Below, piece after piece: positions 8,742-18,751 of a stretch of DNA of 64,000 bases. Below the pieces are notes generated by a model, which did no database searches, was not told the DNA's origin, and worked only from the letters and a program-made list of their open reading frames with translations. Every line of letters starts with the position of its first letter. The first letter of the stretch is position 1. Position numbers and translations under genes: made by a program. This stretch comes from Draconibacterium halophilum (lineage in GTDB: Bacteria; Bacteroidota; Bacteroidia; Bacteroidales; Prolixibacteraceae): the NCBI RefSeq assembly GCF_010448835.1, contig NZ_CP048409.1, positions 2,798,001 to 2,862,000 on the forward strand. The letters are read 5' to 3'.

Positions 8742-9611
8742 ATGAAACACAAGGCCTTATTCGTTGGACTAACAACTATCGATATTCAATACTTTATTGA
8801 TCAGATTCCGGTAGCCAATACCAAAGTTAAAACCGACATTCCCGATATTTTGGTTGGTGGCCCCGCAACCAATGCCGCTGTTGCATTTGCTTATCTGAAT
8901 AAAACAGCAACACTTGCAAGTCCGGCCGGTCTGAATGCTTTTTCATCATTTATCGATCAGGATCTTAACAGTGTAGGAGTAGATCATTTTGATCTTGCAT
9001 ATGGCCAGGAATTCGAAACAATTTTGGCCACCGTGTTGACATCAAAAAATGGCGATCGTACAATTGTAACTCATAATCCAACAGAATTAGAAAGCACTAT
9101 TTTGCCACAAAAGCTGATTGATTTGGTGGAACCTCAGATTTTACTTGTCGATGGGTTTTACCCTGAATTCAGCCTTGAATGTTCAAAAATTTGTAAAATG
9201 CAGGGCATACCCGTTGTCTCTGATTGTGGAAGCTGGAAACCTCAGTTCGATGAACAACTCAACTATATCGATATCGCAATTTGTTCGACTGATTTTATGC
9301 CGCCTCAATGTCATAGCCAAAATGAGCTTTTTGATTTTATGCGCGCTAAAAATGTAAAGTCAGTTGCTATTTCAAATGGTTCCCATAAAATCGAATATTT
9401 ATCAAACGAGAAGAAGGGGAGTGTTACAGTTCCACAAGTAGAGGTAAAAGATACACTTGGTGCAGGAGATTTTCTTCACGGTGCATTTTGTTATTATTTT
9501 CTTGAATGTAATGATTTTGCGGAAGCTATTAAGCAAGCATCATCATTGGCATCGTTTACCTGCAGTATTAAAGGCACCCGCAAATGGTTAAATTTTAATC
9601 ATAATACCTGA
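8742..9611 (+). CDS. PfkB-family carbohydrate/nucleoside kinase
   Basis: A 289-residue ribokinase-like sugar kinase. The first PfkB signature region is VGGPATNAAVAFAYLN near residue 40, and the second contains the catalytic Asp in DTLGAGDFLHGAF near residue 242. The protein would phosphorylate a sugar or nucleoside with ATP in the cytoplasm. The substrate cannot be assigned. ATG at 8742 was chosen over upstream GTG (8736) and TTG (8739) codons. Confidence 0.87.
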   Translation: MKHKALFVGLTTIDIQYFIDQIPVANTKVKTDIPDILVGGPATNAAVAFAYLNKTATLASPAGLNAFSSFIDQDLNSVGVDHFDLAYGQEFETILATVLTSKNGDRTIVTHNPTELESTILPQKLIDLVEPQILLVDGFYPEFSLECSKICKMQGIPVVSDCGSWKPQFDEQLNYIDIAICSTDFMPPQCHSQNELFDFMRAKNVKSVAISNGSHKIEYLSNEKKGSVTVPQVEVKDTLGAGDFLHGAFCYYFLECNDFAEAIKQASSLASFTCSIKGTRKWLNFNHNT

Positions 9612-9663
9612 CATCTGAAAAATTATCCGTAAATTGTTTTTAATCGGAAACAATAAAAAATGA

Positions 9664-11574
9664 ATGTTAAATAAATCAATTGCATATCAGTTGAGTGTTT
9701 ATATATCCTTAGCAGTAATAGGAGTATTTATTACTTTTATTGGTATATTTTTTCTCTTCAACCAAACACTTATTGAAGATAGTGTAAAGAATAAGGCAAT
9801 GTCGCAAAGTGCACATGTAACAAGCAGTGTGCAACGTTATATAATAACTACCTCGGAGATTGCCGGAAACATTGCCGACCAGGTAATTTTTTACGGACAG
9901 CAAGATCACGCCGATTTATTTATTCAAAGTTTAGTCAATAAATATCAGTTTATTAATGCCATTTATGTAAAAATTGATTCAACCGTAACCGATTTACCAT
10001 ATTGGAGCTACTTTACATACCGGGATGGTGATTCGATTTTAATACAACGGGGCAGCAATAGTTTTTCGTCGTGTGCTAATGAACAAGAACAGTTTGAAAA
10101 ACTTGTTGCCCAGGAAGGTGTAGGTTGGTCTGAACCCTATTTGTGCGAACGAAATAATATTGTGGTGGCAGCTTATTGTGCTCCGATAATGATAGAAAAT
10201 CCATCCGGACAAGTAGAACGTGTTGGAGAAGTTATTTGTGAAATGTCACTAAATGAGCTAAATAAGCAGGTGAACAGTTTGAAAATTGGAAAAGGAGGTT
10301 TTGCTTTTCTGATGTCGAAAGATGGCGTTTTTATTACGCATCCCGTTAGCGAGTGGATTCTAAACAGAAGTATTTATGATTCGAATGAAAAGATTCTTAA
10401 AGAAGATATTACGATCACAACCAATAATGTACTGGCAGATTCAAAGCCGGGAACGTTAATTGCGTATCCTGAATTATTTAATTTTGAGAAAGCCCTGGTG
10501 TATTATGTTCCCATCGAGCAAAATGGCTGGGTTTTGGTATCGGTATTGCCTTATAAAGAATTATTTGAACCCTTGTATTTACCTGTACTTCAGATGTTGT
10601 TTTTCTCCGTTTTAGGAATACTCATTATTTACTTAACCGTTACATACATTATTAACCGGCAGATAAAACCGCTGAGTCTCGTTACCAAACAATTAAAACG
10701 TTTTAGTAATCTAACGGGGCCTTATAAAGATATTCCTGAGAATGAAGTTGTTCAGGTTGCTGAAAGTTTGAACTACATGAAATTGTGGTACGAGAAATAC
10801 CTGCAAACACAATCCGACGAGCATAAGAAAAAACTACAGCGCCAGGAAGACATGAATCAGGCTTCCGAAATTCAGCAAAGTTTTATTAAAACAATTTATC
10901 CTGCTTTTCCAGACCGGACCGACATAGATCTTTATACCACCTACCAACCGGCCAGAGGAGTAAGCGGCGACCTGTTCGACTATTTCTTTATTGATGATGA
11001 ACACCTGGTATTAACCATGGGCGACGTATCAGGCAAGGGAGTTCCGGCAGCATTTTTTATGAGCGTTGCACAAACGATTATAAAAACAAACGCATTGGTG
11101 CCAAAAGCAGATGAAATTGTAAAAAGAACAAATAAAGAATTGTGTACAACGAATCACCATCAGTTCTTTTTAACCCTTTTTCTGGGTGTTTTGAATGTTA
11201 AAACGGGCATATTAGAGTATTGCAATGCGGCTCATACTCCCGCATATAATATAAATAAAAATGGGAAGATTAAAGAACTTGCCCAGTCACATGGACTTCC
11301 ATTAGGGCTTTATCCTGACAAATCTTATGGTTCAGCTAAAATTCAGCTTGAGAAAGGCGACACACTGGTTTTATATACCGATGGTGTTACCGAAATGCTC
11401 GACGAAAACAATGTACAGTACGGTAATCAGCAATTGGTAGAAAACCTGAAATCGTTGGCCGGACAAAGCCCAAAAGAAATGGTTGAGCGTTTAGAAAAGA
11501 GTTTTAAAATACATTATGGTCATGGTCCTCAATCGGATGATATCACCATGTTGATTTTTAAATACAAGGCATAA
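9664..11574 (+). CDS. membrane sensor serine phosphatase (Cache-HAMP-PP2C/SpoIIE)
   Basis: A 636-residue signalling protein. One transmembrane helix (about residues 10-33) precedes a roughly 270-residue extracytoplasmic region resembling a Cache sensor, then a second helix at about 303-327, a HAMP linker and a C-terminal PP2C/SpoIIE-type phosphatase domain from about 419. Metal-binding motifs are visible: GVSGDLFDYF, MGDVSGKGVPAAFFM, LYTDGVTEMLDE and the final DDITML. It probably dephosphorylates an anti-sigma-factor antagonist in response to a small external ligand, but no partner-switch genes are adjacent, so the target is unknown. A bidirectional terminator separates it from convergent clpC. 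Confidence 0.88.
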   Translation: MLNKSIAYQLSVYISLAVIGVFITFIGIFFLFNQTLIEDSVKNKAMSQSAHVTSSVQRYIITTSEIAGNIADQVIFYGQQDHADLFIQSLVNKYQFINAIYVKIDSTVTDLPYWSYFTYRDGDSILIQRGSNSFSSCANEQEQFEKLVAQEGVGWSEPYLCERNNIVVAAYCAPIMIENPSGQVERVGEVICEMSLNELNKQVNSLKIGKGGFAFLMSKDGVFITHPVSEWILNRSIYDSNEKILKEDITITTNNVLADSKPGTLIAYPELFNFEKALVYYVPIEQNGWVLVSVLPYKELFEPLYLPVLQMLFFSVLGILIIYLTVTYIINRQIKPLSLVTKQLKRFSNLTGPYKDIPENEVVQVAESLNYMKLWYEKYLQTQSDEHKKKLQRQEDMNQASEIQQSFIKTIYPAFPDRTDIDLYTTYQPARGVSGDLFDYFFIDDEHLVLTMGDVSGKGVPAAFFMSVAQTIIKTNALVPKADEIVKRTNKELCTTNHHQFFLTLFLGVLNVKTGILEYCNAAHTPAYNINKNGKIKELAQSHGLPLGLYPDKSYGSAKIQLEKGDTLVLYTDGVTEMLDENNVQYGNQQLVENLKSLAGQSPKEMVERLEKSFKIHYGHGPQSDDITMLIFKYKA

Positions 11575-11602
11575 AAAAAGGAGGCTTTCACCTCCTTTTT
11601 TT
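11573..11602. terminator. bidirectional terminator between the PP2C gene and clpC
   Basis: AAAAAAAGGAGG, a six-base loop and CCTCCTTTTTTT form a symmetric hairpin with a T tract on both strands, starting inside the stop codon of the PP2C gene. It can end both convergent transcripts. Confidence 0.85.
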
Positions 11603-11621
11603 ATATATGAATATTTGTTTC

Positions 11622-14147
11622 CTATTCTTTTAGCGCTTTTTTGTTTGATAAAATACGCATCTGTAACCTTTCCTTTTTCTTATCAAAACCTACCGAAATT
11701 GTATCTCCTTCGGAAATCGATGCTTTGATAATAATTTCGGCCATTTCATCTTCCAGGTATTTCTGAATAGCCCGTTTTAGTGGTCGTGCACCAAACTGAG
11801 GATCGTATCCTTTCTCAGCGATAAAATCTTTTGCTGCCGGAGAAATTTTCAACTTGTAATTCAGCGATTCAACACGCTTGTACAAACCTTCAATTTCGAT
11901 ATCAATAATGGTGTGAATATGTTTCTTCTCCAATTGATTAAACACAACAACATCATCAATTCGGTTAAGGAATTCTGGTGCAAATGCTTTTTTCAATGCT
12001 TTCTGAATGACATATTTTGTATGCTCATTCTCTTCTTTCGCTGTTTTTATGGTTGAGAAACCAACGCCACGTCCGAAGTCTTTTAACTGGCGCGAACCAA
12101 TGTTCGATGTCATAATAATAATTGTATTTTTGAAATCGACATTGCGCCCTAAACTATCTGTCAAACGTCCTTCATCCATTAACTGAAGTAGAATATTGAA
12201 CACATCAGGATGTGCTTTCTCAATTTCGTCGAGCAAAACAACTGAGTAGGGCTTCCTTCTCACTTTTTCCGTCAATTGCCCGCCTTCTTCGTAACCTACA
12301 TATCCCGGAGGCGCTCCCACTAATCTTGATACCGCAAATTTCTCCATGTATTCACTCATATCAATCCGAATCAGCGAATCTAAATTGTCAAATAAATAAG
12401 TTGTTAGAACTTTTGCCAGCTGGGTTTTTCCAACACCAGTGGGACCCAGAAAAATAAATGTTCCAATTGGGCGGTTGGGATCTTTCAATCCTGCGCGGTT
12501 ACGTTGAATCGCTTTTACAATTTTGCCAATAGCCTCGTCTTGCCCAACAACTTTTCCTTTCAAATCTTTGCCCATGTTCATCAGGCGTTTACCTTCAGCT
12601 TGTGCAATACGTTGTACCGGAATTCCCGACATCATCGCAACAACTTCGGCAACCTTATGCTCATCAACGCTTTCACGATGATTAATAAGATCTTTTTCCC
12701 ATTGTTCTTTTGCATCTTCCAATAGCGTGAGCAGATTCTTTTCTTTATCACGGTAATTAGCGGCCAACTCAAAATTCTGACTTTTGACGGCGCTTATTTT
12801 ATCCTCTTTTGTGTTTTCTATTTTTTCTTCAAGCTTAACAATGTTGTCCGGAACATTAATATTCGTGATATGAACACGCGAACCGGCTTCGTCAAGCGCA
12901 TCAATGGCTTTGTCGGGCAAATAACGATCGGTAATGTAACGTGCTGTTAGCTTCACACAGTTTTCAATCGCTTCAGGTGTAAATGTTACATTGTGATGAT
13001 CTTCGTAACGATCTTTAATATTGTTAAGTATTTCAATGGTTTCATCAACCGAGGTTGGATCAACCATTACTTTTTGGAAACGACGTTCGAGTGCTCCGTC
13101 TTTTTCAATTTGCTGACGGTACTCATCGAGAGTTGTGGCTCCAATACATTGAATATCGCCACGTGCCAAGGCAGGTTTTAACATGTTGGCAGCATCCAGC
13201 GAACCAGTTGCACCGCCGGCACCTACAATAGTATGAATCTCATCGATAAACAAAATAACGTTATTAACTTTCGACAGCTCATTCAATATTGCTTTCATTC
13301 GCTCCTCAAACTGTCCACGATATTTTGTTCCTGCTACAATCGAGGCAATATCAAGACTTACCACTCGTTTGTCGAATAATATTCTTGACACTTGTTTGCC
13401 TACAATACGTAGCGCCAATCCTTCAGCAATTGCCGATTTACCAACGCCGGGTTCTCCAATCAAAATGGGGTTGTTCTTTTTACGGCGACTCAGTATTTGC
13501 GCCAGTCGCTCAATCTCTTTTTCGCGACCTACGATTGGGTCAAGACTGTTTTCTTCTGCCAGCTTGGTAATATCGATACCAAAATTATCGAGCACCGGTG
13601 TGTCCGATTTTGCTCCGGCAGCTTTTTTAGCACTCTGTCCTCCCGATGGGCCTTTGCCAAAACCTTCACCCGGTTCATCGTCATCACTTTCGGGAAAATC
13701 AGATTTTGCTTCAGTTTGCTGGTAATCTTGCAATTGCGACTTAACCATGAAATAGTTAATACCTAGTTCAACGAGCATTTGAGTTATCAAGCTGTCGTTA
13801 TCTTTTAAAATAGCCAGCAAGAGGTGGCCACTGTTAGCAGTTGCACTTTTAAACGATCTTGCTTCTAAATAAATCAACTTTAATGTTTTTTCAGTTGATT
13901 TCAGCATGATCAAATCAGCTTTCTGATTAATATCTTTATCTGTGCGTACCTTGCTTTCGATTAGTTGTTTTACTTCAACCAGATCAACACCCAGGTTTTC
14001 GAGAATATCAGTCGCAGTTCCTTCGCCTTCTCTCAAAATTCCTAAAAAAAGGTGTTCCTGGCCTATATAATCATTCCCCAAACGAATTGCTTCCTCCCGG
14101 CTATATCCAATTATGTCTTTAATTCTTGGTGAAAATTGTGAATCCAT
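11622..14147 (-). CDS. clpC: ATP-dependent Clp protease ATP-binding subunit ClpC
   Basis: An 841-residue Hsp100 unfoldase that feeds substrates to ClpP. It has the double Clp-N repeat (residues 1-140), a charged linker, AAA+ module 1 with Walker A GEPGVGKSAIAEG, a UVR-type middle region (NFELAANYRDKEKNLL), AAA+ module 2 with Walker A GPTGVGKTQLAK, and the C-terminal D2-small domain. The middle UVR-like segment distinguishes it from ClpA/ClpB. A GGAAAC element lies just ahead of the start. No mcsA/mcsB genes are adjacent. Confidence 0.94.
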   Translation of the reverse strand: MDSQFSPRIKDIIGYSREEAIRLGNDYIGQEHLFLGILREGEGTATDILENLGVDLVEVKQLIESKVRTDKDINQKADLIMLKSTEKTLKLIYLEARSFKSATANSGHLLLAILKDNDSLITQMLVELGINYFMVKSQLQDYQQTEAKSDFPESDDDEPGEGFGKGPSGGQSAKKAAGAKSDTPVLDNFGIDITKLAEENSLDPIVGREKEIERLAQILSRRKKNNPILIGEPGVGKSAIAEGLALRIVGKQVSRILFDKRVVSLDIASIVAGTKYRGQFEERMKAILNELSKVNNVILFIDEIHTIVGAGGATGSLDAANMLKPALARGDIQCIGATTLDEYRQQIEKDGALERRFQKVMVDPTSVDETIEILNNIKDRYEDHHNVTFTPEAIENCVKLTARYITDRYLPDKAIDALDEAGSRVHITNINVPDNIVKLEEKIENTKEDKISAVKSQNFELAANYRDKEKNLLTLLEDAKEQWEKDLINHRESVDEHKVAEVVAMMSGIPVQRIAQAEGKRLMNMGKDLKGKVVGQDEAIGKIVKAIQRNRAGLKDPNRPIGTFIFLGPTGVGKTQLAKVLTTYLFDNLDSLIRIDMSEYMEKFAVSRLVGAPPGYVGYEEGGQLTEKVRRKPYSVVLLDEIEKAHPDVFNILLQLMDEGRLTDSLGRNVDFKNTIIIMTSNIGSRQLKDFGRGVGFSTIKTAKEENEHTKYVIQKALKKAFAPEFLNRIDDVVVFNQLEKKHIHTIIDIEIEGLYKRVESLNYKLKISPAAKDFIAEKGYDPQFGARPLKRAIQKYLEDEMAEIIIKASISEGDTISVGFDKKKERLQMRILSNKKALKE

Positions 14148-14532
14148 ATATAGTTTCCTTTTTGTCTCCGTTTAACAAATACTATTCCTAAAAGGTTGAA
14201 AGACTAAATTAAATAAAATTTGAAGCTACAAAGTATCGAAATGGCAGAAGTTATCAAATGTAACAAAAACATCATGAAAAGATGACAGTTAAATTGTTAA
14301 TATCTTCTTATCAAAAGCATGTAAAACACCACTAAATATAAGCGTGACACAAATGATTTTACTATTTTTGTATGTCTTAAATGTAAGGTAACATAATAAA
14401 CAATTTTTATGTATCAAACTTTTTTTGAGTATAATAGACAGACAGCGCTAAATGCCCTTATCGCCAAGGGTTTCGATTATTAATTTTAGTGTCACAAACT
14501 TTTAGTGATAATTTATTTTTAAAGGAGATATA
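14148..14532. promoter_or_regulatory. divergent clpC-gyrA intergenic region with candidate gyrA promoter
   Basis: A 385-bp non-coding gap. TATTTTTG at 14363-14370 matches the TAnnTTTG -7 box in the gyrA direction and would give a leader of about 150 nt. A strong GGAG ribosome-binding site lies at 14524-14527, six bases before the gyrA ATG, which is unusual in this phylum where SD motifs are weak. I saw no hairpin or operator that I could assign. Confidence 0.4.
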
Positions 14533-17046
14533 ATGACAGAAGGTGAAAAGATTATCAAAATAAACATTGAGGAGCAGATGAAATCTGCCTATATTGATTA
14601 TTCAATGTCGGTAATTGTTTCGCGTGCACTACCAGATGTACGCGATGGTTTTAAACCGGTACACCGCCGGGTTTTATTTGGTATGCACGAATTAGGCATA
14701 TTTTCTAATCGTTCATATAAAAAGTCGGCAAGAATTGTTGGTGAGGTACTTGGTAAGTATCACCCGCATGGCGACTCTTCAGTTTATTTTACCATGGTGC
14801 GTATGGCTCAACATTGGTCGTTACGTTACCCGATGGTCGATGGTCAGGGGAACTTTGGTTCTGTTGATGGCGACAGTCCGGCAGCAATGCGTTATACCGA
14901 GGCTCGAATGTCGAAGATCTCGGAAGAAACACTGGCCGATTTGGATAAAAATACTGTTGATTTTCAGCCCAATTTTGATGAATCGTTAAGTGAACCTAGT
15001 GTATTGCCAACAAAAATACCACAGCTACTTGTTAACGGAGCTTCGGGTATTGCAGTTGGTATGGCAACAAACATGGCGCCACACAACCTCAGCGATGTTG
15101 TTGATGCTACAATTGCGTACGTTGATAACACTGATATTGAGATGGATGAGCTTATCCAGATCGTAAAAGCGCCTGACTTTCCAACGGGAGGTATAATCTA
15201 TGGTTACCAGGGTGTGGTAGATGCGTATGAAACCGGTAGGGGACGTATCGTCATCAGAGCTAAAGCCCATATTGAAAATGAAGGTGGTCGTGAGAAAATT
15301 GTTGTTACCGAAATTCCATACATGGTTAACCGTGCAGAAATGATTCAGAAAACTGCCGATCTGGTTAACGAAAAGAAAATTGAAGGAATTTCGAATGTAA
15401 ACGATGAGTCGGACCGCGATGGAATGCGTGTTGTTTATGATTTAAAACGCGATGCAATGAGCAACGTTGTTTTAAATAAATTATATAAATATACACAGCT
15501 GCAAACGTCGTTTAGTGTTAACAGTATTGCGTTGGTACACGGTCGTCCCAAGATCCTAAACCTTAAGGATCTGATTAAATACTTCATTGAGCACCGCCAC
15601 GAGGTTGTTGTACGCCGTACGAAATACGAACTGGAGCAAGCTGAAAAACGGGCTCATATTCTGGAAGGATTAATAATTGCCAGCGATAATATTGATGAAG
15701 TAATTGCGATTATCCGCGGTTCGTCAACACCTGAAGAAGCACGAAACAAATTAATCGAACGATTTGAATTGAGCGATATTCAAGCGCGTGCAATTGTCGA
15801 AATGCGTTTGCGTCAGTTAACCGGTCTGGAACAAGACAAACTTCGTAAAGAATACGATGAGATTATGGCGCAAATAGAACATTATAAAGCAATTCTTGCC
15901 GACGTTAATTTGCGGAAGGAAATTATAAAAGAAGAATTACAGGAGGTTAAAAATAAATACGGAGACGAACGTCGTACGGAAATTGTTCCTAACGCCGAAG
16001 AATTCAATCCTGAAGATTTTTATGCCGATGACGAAATGGTAATTACCATTTCGCATTTGGGCTATATAAAACGTACACCACTAACTGATTTCAGAACGCA
16101 GGGAAGGGGAGGTATAGGATCGAAAGGAAGCACCACCCGTGATGAAGACTTCCTGGAACATATTATAATTGCCTCGATGCATAACACTCTTTTGTTGTTT
16201 ACTGAAAAAGGAAAATGTTTCTGGCTGAAAGTTTATGAAATTCCTGAGGGAACAAGAGCTTCAAAGGGTCGGGCAATTCAAAATATGCTGAATATAGAAC
16301 CTGATGATCAGGTACTGGCATTCATAAAAGTGAAGACACTTGCCGATGAAGAATTCATCAATAATAATTACATTATTCTTGCTACCAAAAAAGGTATCAT
16401 CAAAAAAACAACATTAGAAGCTTACTCACGTCCACGCCAAAATGGTGTGAATGCAATCACCATTAAAGATGGCGATCAATTACTGGAAGCACGTCTTACG
16501 AATGGCAGTAGCGAAGTTATGATTGCTGTGCGTTCCGGAAAGGCAATTCGTTTTAACGAAAGTATTGTTCGCCCGATCGGAAGAACAGCTTCCGGAGTGC
16601 GGGGTATAAAGCTTGGTCACGAGAATGACGAAGTTATTGGTATGGTTTGTGTAATGGATGAGAATGAAGATATCCTGGTAGTTGCAGAAAAAGGATATGG
16701 AAAACGTTCTAAAATTGATGATTACCGTGTTACCAACCGAGGTGGAAAAGGTGTAAAAACCATGAATGTAACTGAAAAAACAGGAGAATTGGTTGCAATC
16801 AAAAGTGTTTCTGACGATAATGATCTAATGATTATTACTCAGAAAGGAATTACCATTCGTCTGGCAGTTAATACCATTTCTATTCTCGGAAGAGCAACTC
16901 AGGGAGTGCGTGTAATTAATTTGAGAGATGATGACAGTATTGCTTCAGTAGCCCGAATAGCAGTGGTAGAGGAAACTGCCGAAGATATTACTGAAGTTGA
17001 CACTGAAGATATTGATACTGAAGAAAATAACTTAGAACAAGAATAA
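14533..17046 (+). CDS. gyrA: DNA gyrase subunit A
   Basis: An 837-residue type II topoisomerase subunit that cuts and rejoins DNA. The catalytic tyrosine is Tyr121 in AAMRYTEARM, and the winged-helix segment PDVRDGFKPVHRRVLFGM is at residues 34-51. The C-terminal beta-pinwheel is present with a GyrA-box-like NRGGKG, so it is gyrase rather than ParC, followed by an acidic tail. In the quinolone-determining region (HPHGDSSVYFTMVRMAQ) the residue aligned with E. coli Asp87 is Phe, while Ser83 is kept. It is followed 121 bp later by a TPR protein gene with its own promoter. Confidence 0.95.
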   Translation: MTEGEKIIKINIEEQMKSAYIDYSMSVIVSRALPDVRDGFKPVHRRVLFGMHELGIFSNRSYKKSARIVGEVLGKYHPHGDSSVYFTMVRMAQHWSLRYPMVDGQGNFGSVDGDSPAAMRYTEARMSKISEETLADLDKNTVDFQPNFDESLSEPSVLPTKIPQLLVNGASGIAVGMATNMAPHNLSDVVDATIAYVDNTDIEMDELIQIVKAPDFPTGGIIYGYQGVVDAYETGRGRIVIRAKAHIENEGGREKIVVTEIPYMVNRAEMIQKTADLVNEKKIEGISNVNDESDRDGMRVVYDLKRDAMSNVVLNKLYKYTQLQTSFSVNSIALVHGRPKILNLKDLIKYFIEHRHEVVVRRTKYELEQAEKRAHILEGLIIASDNIDEVIAIIRGSSTPEEARNKLIERFELSDIQARAIVEMRLRQLTGLEQDKLRKEYDEIMAQIEHYKAILADVNLRKEIIKEELQEVKNKYGDERRTEIVPNAEEFNPEDFYADDEMVITISHLGYIKRTPLTDFRTQGRGGIGSKGSTTRDEDFLEHIIIASMHNTLLLFTEKGKCFWLKVYEIPEGTRASKGRAIQNMLNIEPDDQVLAFIKVKTLADEEFINNNYIILATKKGIIKKTTLEAYSRPRQNGVNAITIKDGDQLLEARLTNGSSEVMIAVRSGKAIRFNESIVRPIGRTASGVRGIKLGHENDEVIGMVCVMDENEDILVVAEKGYGKRSKIDDYRVTNRGGKGVKTMNVTEKTGELVAIKSVSDDNDLMIITQKGITIRLAVNTISILGRATQGVRVINLRDDDSIASVARIAVVEETAEDITEVDTEDIDTEENNLEQE

Positions 17047-17070
17047 ATTATATATTATTTTTGTTGTTAT

Positions 17071-17100
17071 TTTGAAAAAAATTGAAAACATATATTTTTG
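17071..17100 (+). promoter_or_regulatory. candidate Bacteroidota-type promoter for the TPR gene
   Basis: TTTG at 17071-17074 and TATTTTTG at 17093-17100 are separated by 18 bp, close to the -33/-7 spacing known for Bacteroidota sigma-ABfr promoters. It sits between gyrA and the TPR gene, so the TPR gene can be transcribed on its own. Confidence 0.6.
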
Positions 17101-17167
17101 TGGCCTGTATCGTATCAGGCTTAATATGGCATAAACACGAATTGTAAAACTATAAATAAGTATAAAA

Positions 17168-18346
17168 ATGAAAAAAACTATTATTCTTCTAGTCCTGGTA
17201 TTTTCTGTTTCTGTAGCTTTTGCTCAGAAAGGTAAAGTAACCAGTGCTCAGAATCTTAAAGAAAGCGGCAAACTAGATAAAGCGTTGGAGTCCCTTGATG
17301 AAGCACTTGATACTTCTGACGATAAAGCAGTGAAGAAAACTATTCCTTGGCCAAAAACCTGGGAAGTTAGAGGAGAAATCTATCAGGCAATTTTTGCAAG
17401 CCAGGATAAAAACATGAAAGCTTTAAGTGATGATCCGCTTACTGTTGCTTTAGAATCATACAAAAAAGCACTTGAATTAGACGAAAAAGATAAATTCTCA
17501 AAAAGTGTAAAAATTAAATTAACGCTGTTAACCAACGATTTAACAAACCAGGCAGTTGAAGCGTTTAATAACGACGATTACGAATTAGCATTAAAATCTT
17601 TCGAGCAAATCCTTGAAATTCAAGATATTCCTGTTGTGAAAGAAGATAGTCCAAATGCTGTTGATACCGTAATTATATTCAACGCAGGTCTTGCTGCATT
17701 CAATGCTCAGAATTATGAAAAAGCAGTTGAGTATTATGGAGAAGCAGCAAAACACGGATACAACGGTGCAAGAACTTATTCATTAATTTCTGAATCGTAT
17801 ATTCAAATGCAGGATACTGTAAATGCGTTAAAAGCAGTTCAGGATGGTTTTGAAAAATACCCTGATGATAATAACGTGTTGACAAGTATGATTGACCTGT
17901 ACATGAAAATTGGTAAAAATGAAGAAGCGTTGAAATACCTGGATATGGCAATTGAGCAAGATCCTAACAATGTAACGTATTATTTTGCCAAAGGTGCTTT
18001 ATATGAAAAATTTGGTGATGAAGAAAAGGCTGTTGAGGCTTATCAAAAAGCGTCTGAGATCGATCCAACTTTTTTTAATGCATACTATAACCTTGGGGCA
18101 TTGTACTACAATAAAGGAGTAAAACAAATCGAGGTTGCAACTGCAATTCCACCAAGCGAAAACGAAAAATACGAAGCTGAATTAAAAAAAGCTGATGTAT
18201 GGTTTCAGAAAGCACTTCCATACATGGAAAAGTGCCGGGAGTTGAATCCTGAAGACGAAATGACACTTGAGTCACTTAAAAACTTGTATTACCGTATGAA
18301 GAACATGGAAAAGTACAATGAGATTCTTGAACTATTAGGACAATAA
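17168..18346 (+). CDS. secreted tetratricopeptide-repeat protein
   Basis: A 392-residue protein with a Sec signal peptide (residues 1-19, ending AFAQ) and several TPR units. The clearest two are at about residues 255-320 (ALKYLDMAIEQDPNNVTYYF and AVEAYQKASEIDPTFFNAYY). TPR proteins act as scaffolds in periplasmic or outer-membrane complexes. No catalytic domain is seen. A strong terminator follows, so it forms its own unit behind gyrA. The specific partner is unknown. Confidence 0.85.
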   Translation: MKKTIILLVLVFSVSVAFAQKGKVTSAQNLKESGKLDKALESLDEALDTSDDKAVKKTIPWPKTWEVRGEIYQAIFASQDKNMKALSDDPLTVALESYKKALELDEKDKFSKSVKIKLTLLTNDLTNQAVEAFNNDDYELALKSFEQILEIQDIPVVKEDSPNAVDTVIIFNAGLAAFNAQNYEKAVEYYGEAAKHGYNGARTYSLISESYIQMQDTVNALKAVQDGFEKYPDDNNVLTSMIDLYMKIGKNEEALKYLDMAIEQDPNNVTYYFAKGALYEKFGDEEKAVEAYQKASEIDPTFFNAYYNLGALYYNKGVKQIEVATAIPPSENEKYEAELKKADVWFQKALPYMEKCRELNPEDEMTLESLKNLYYRMKNMEKYNEILELLGQ

Positions 18347-18354
18347 TGATACGA

Positions 18355-18386
18355 TAAAAAAGGAGGGAATTTCTCTCCTTTTTTTA
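18355..18386 (+). terminator. intrinsic terminator after the TPR gene
   Basis: AAAAAAGGAG pairs with CTCCTTTTTTT a few bases after the stop codon. A second weaker hairpin (stem 18471-18481 with 18494-18503) lies further downstream, ahead of the convergent small membrane protein gene. Confidence 0.8.
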
Positions 18387-18503
18387 CATTCACAAATATA
18401 ACATAATATCAAAAGTGGGACGGAAAATCCTACTTTTTAAGAGATAAGTAGTTGAGCCGCAAGGCTTAAGAGAGGGGCAAATCTTAGCTAAGGTTTGCCT
18501 CTT

Positions 18504-18674
18504 TTAGTTCAAAAAAATAGGTGCATTACCTAACAGATAATTAACACCTTCAACGATTAATGAGATTGCCAGCAATACTGCAACGAAAATAACAGAAGCT
18601 TTAAAATTTCTCCCAATGCCTTTTGTGTAGCTCTCAGGATCATAAACGCCGTTATTTCGATCATTGTAACTCAT
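18504..18674 (-). CDS. small single-pass membrane protein, 56 residues
   Basis: A short frame reading MSYNDRNNGVYDPESYTK at the N-terminus, then one transmembrane helix of about 20 residues (ASVIFVAVLLAISLIVEGV, residues 26-44), ending GNAPIFLN. The polar N-terminal half followed by a clean hydrophobic helix, and codons unlike random AT-rich sequence, make it a plausible gene. The function is unknown. It lies between the TPR gene (convergent) and the mobile element, and may mark the host side of the element's left boundary. Confidence 0.6.
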   Translation of the reverse strand: MSYNDRNNGVYDPESYTKGIGRNFKASVIFVAVLLAISLIVEGVNYLLGNAPIFLN

Positions 18675-18751
18675 CTTTTACAAAGCTATGCCAAATCAAA
18701 GAGAATTAGCAAATAAAAGCGATTGATAAAATTGATTAAAAAAAAATAAGA

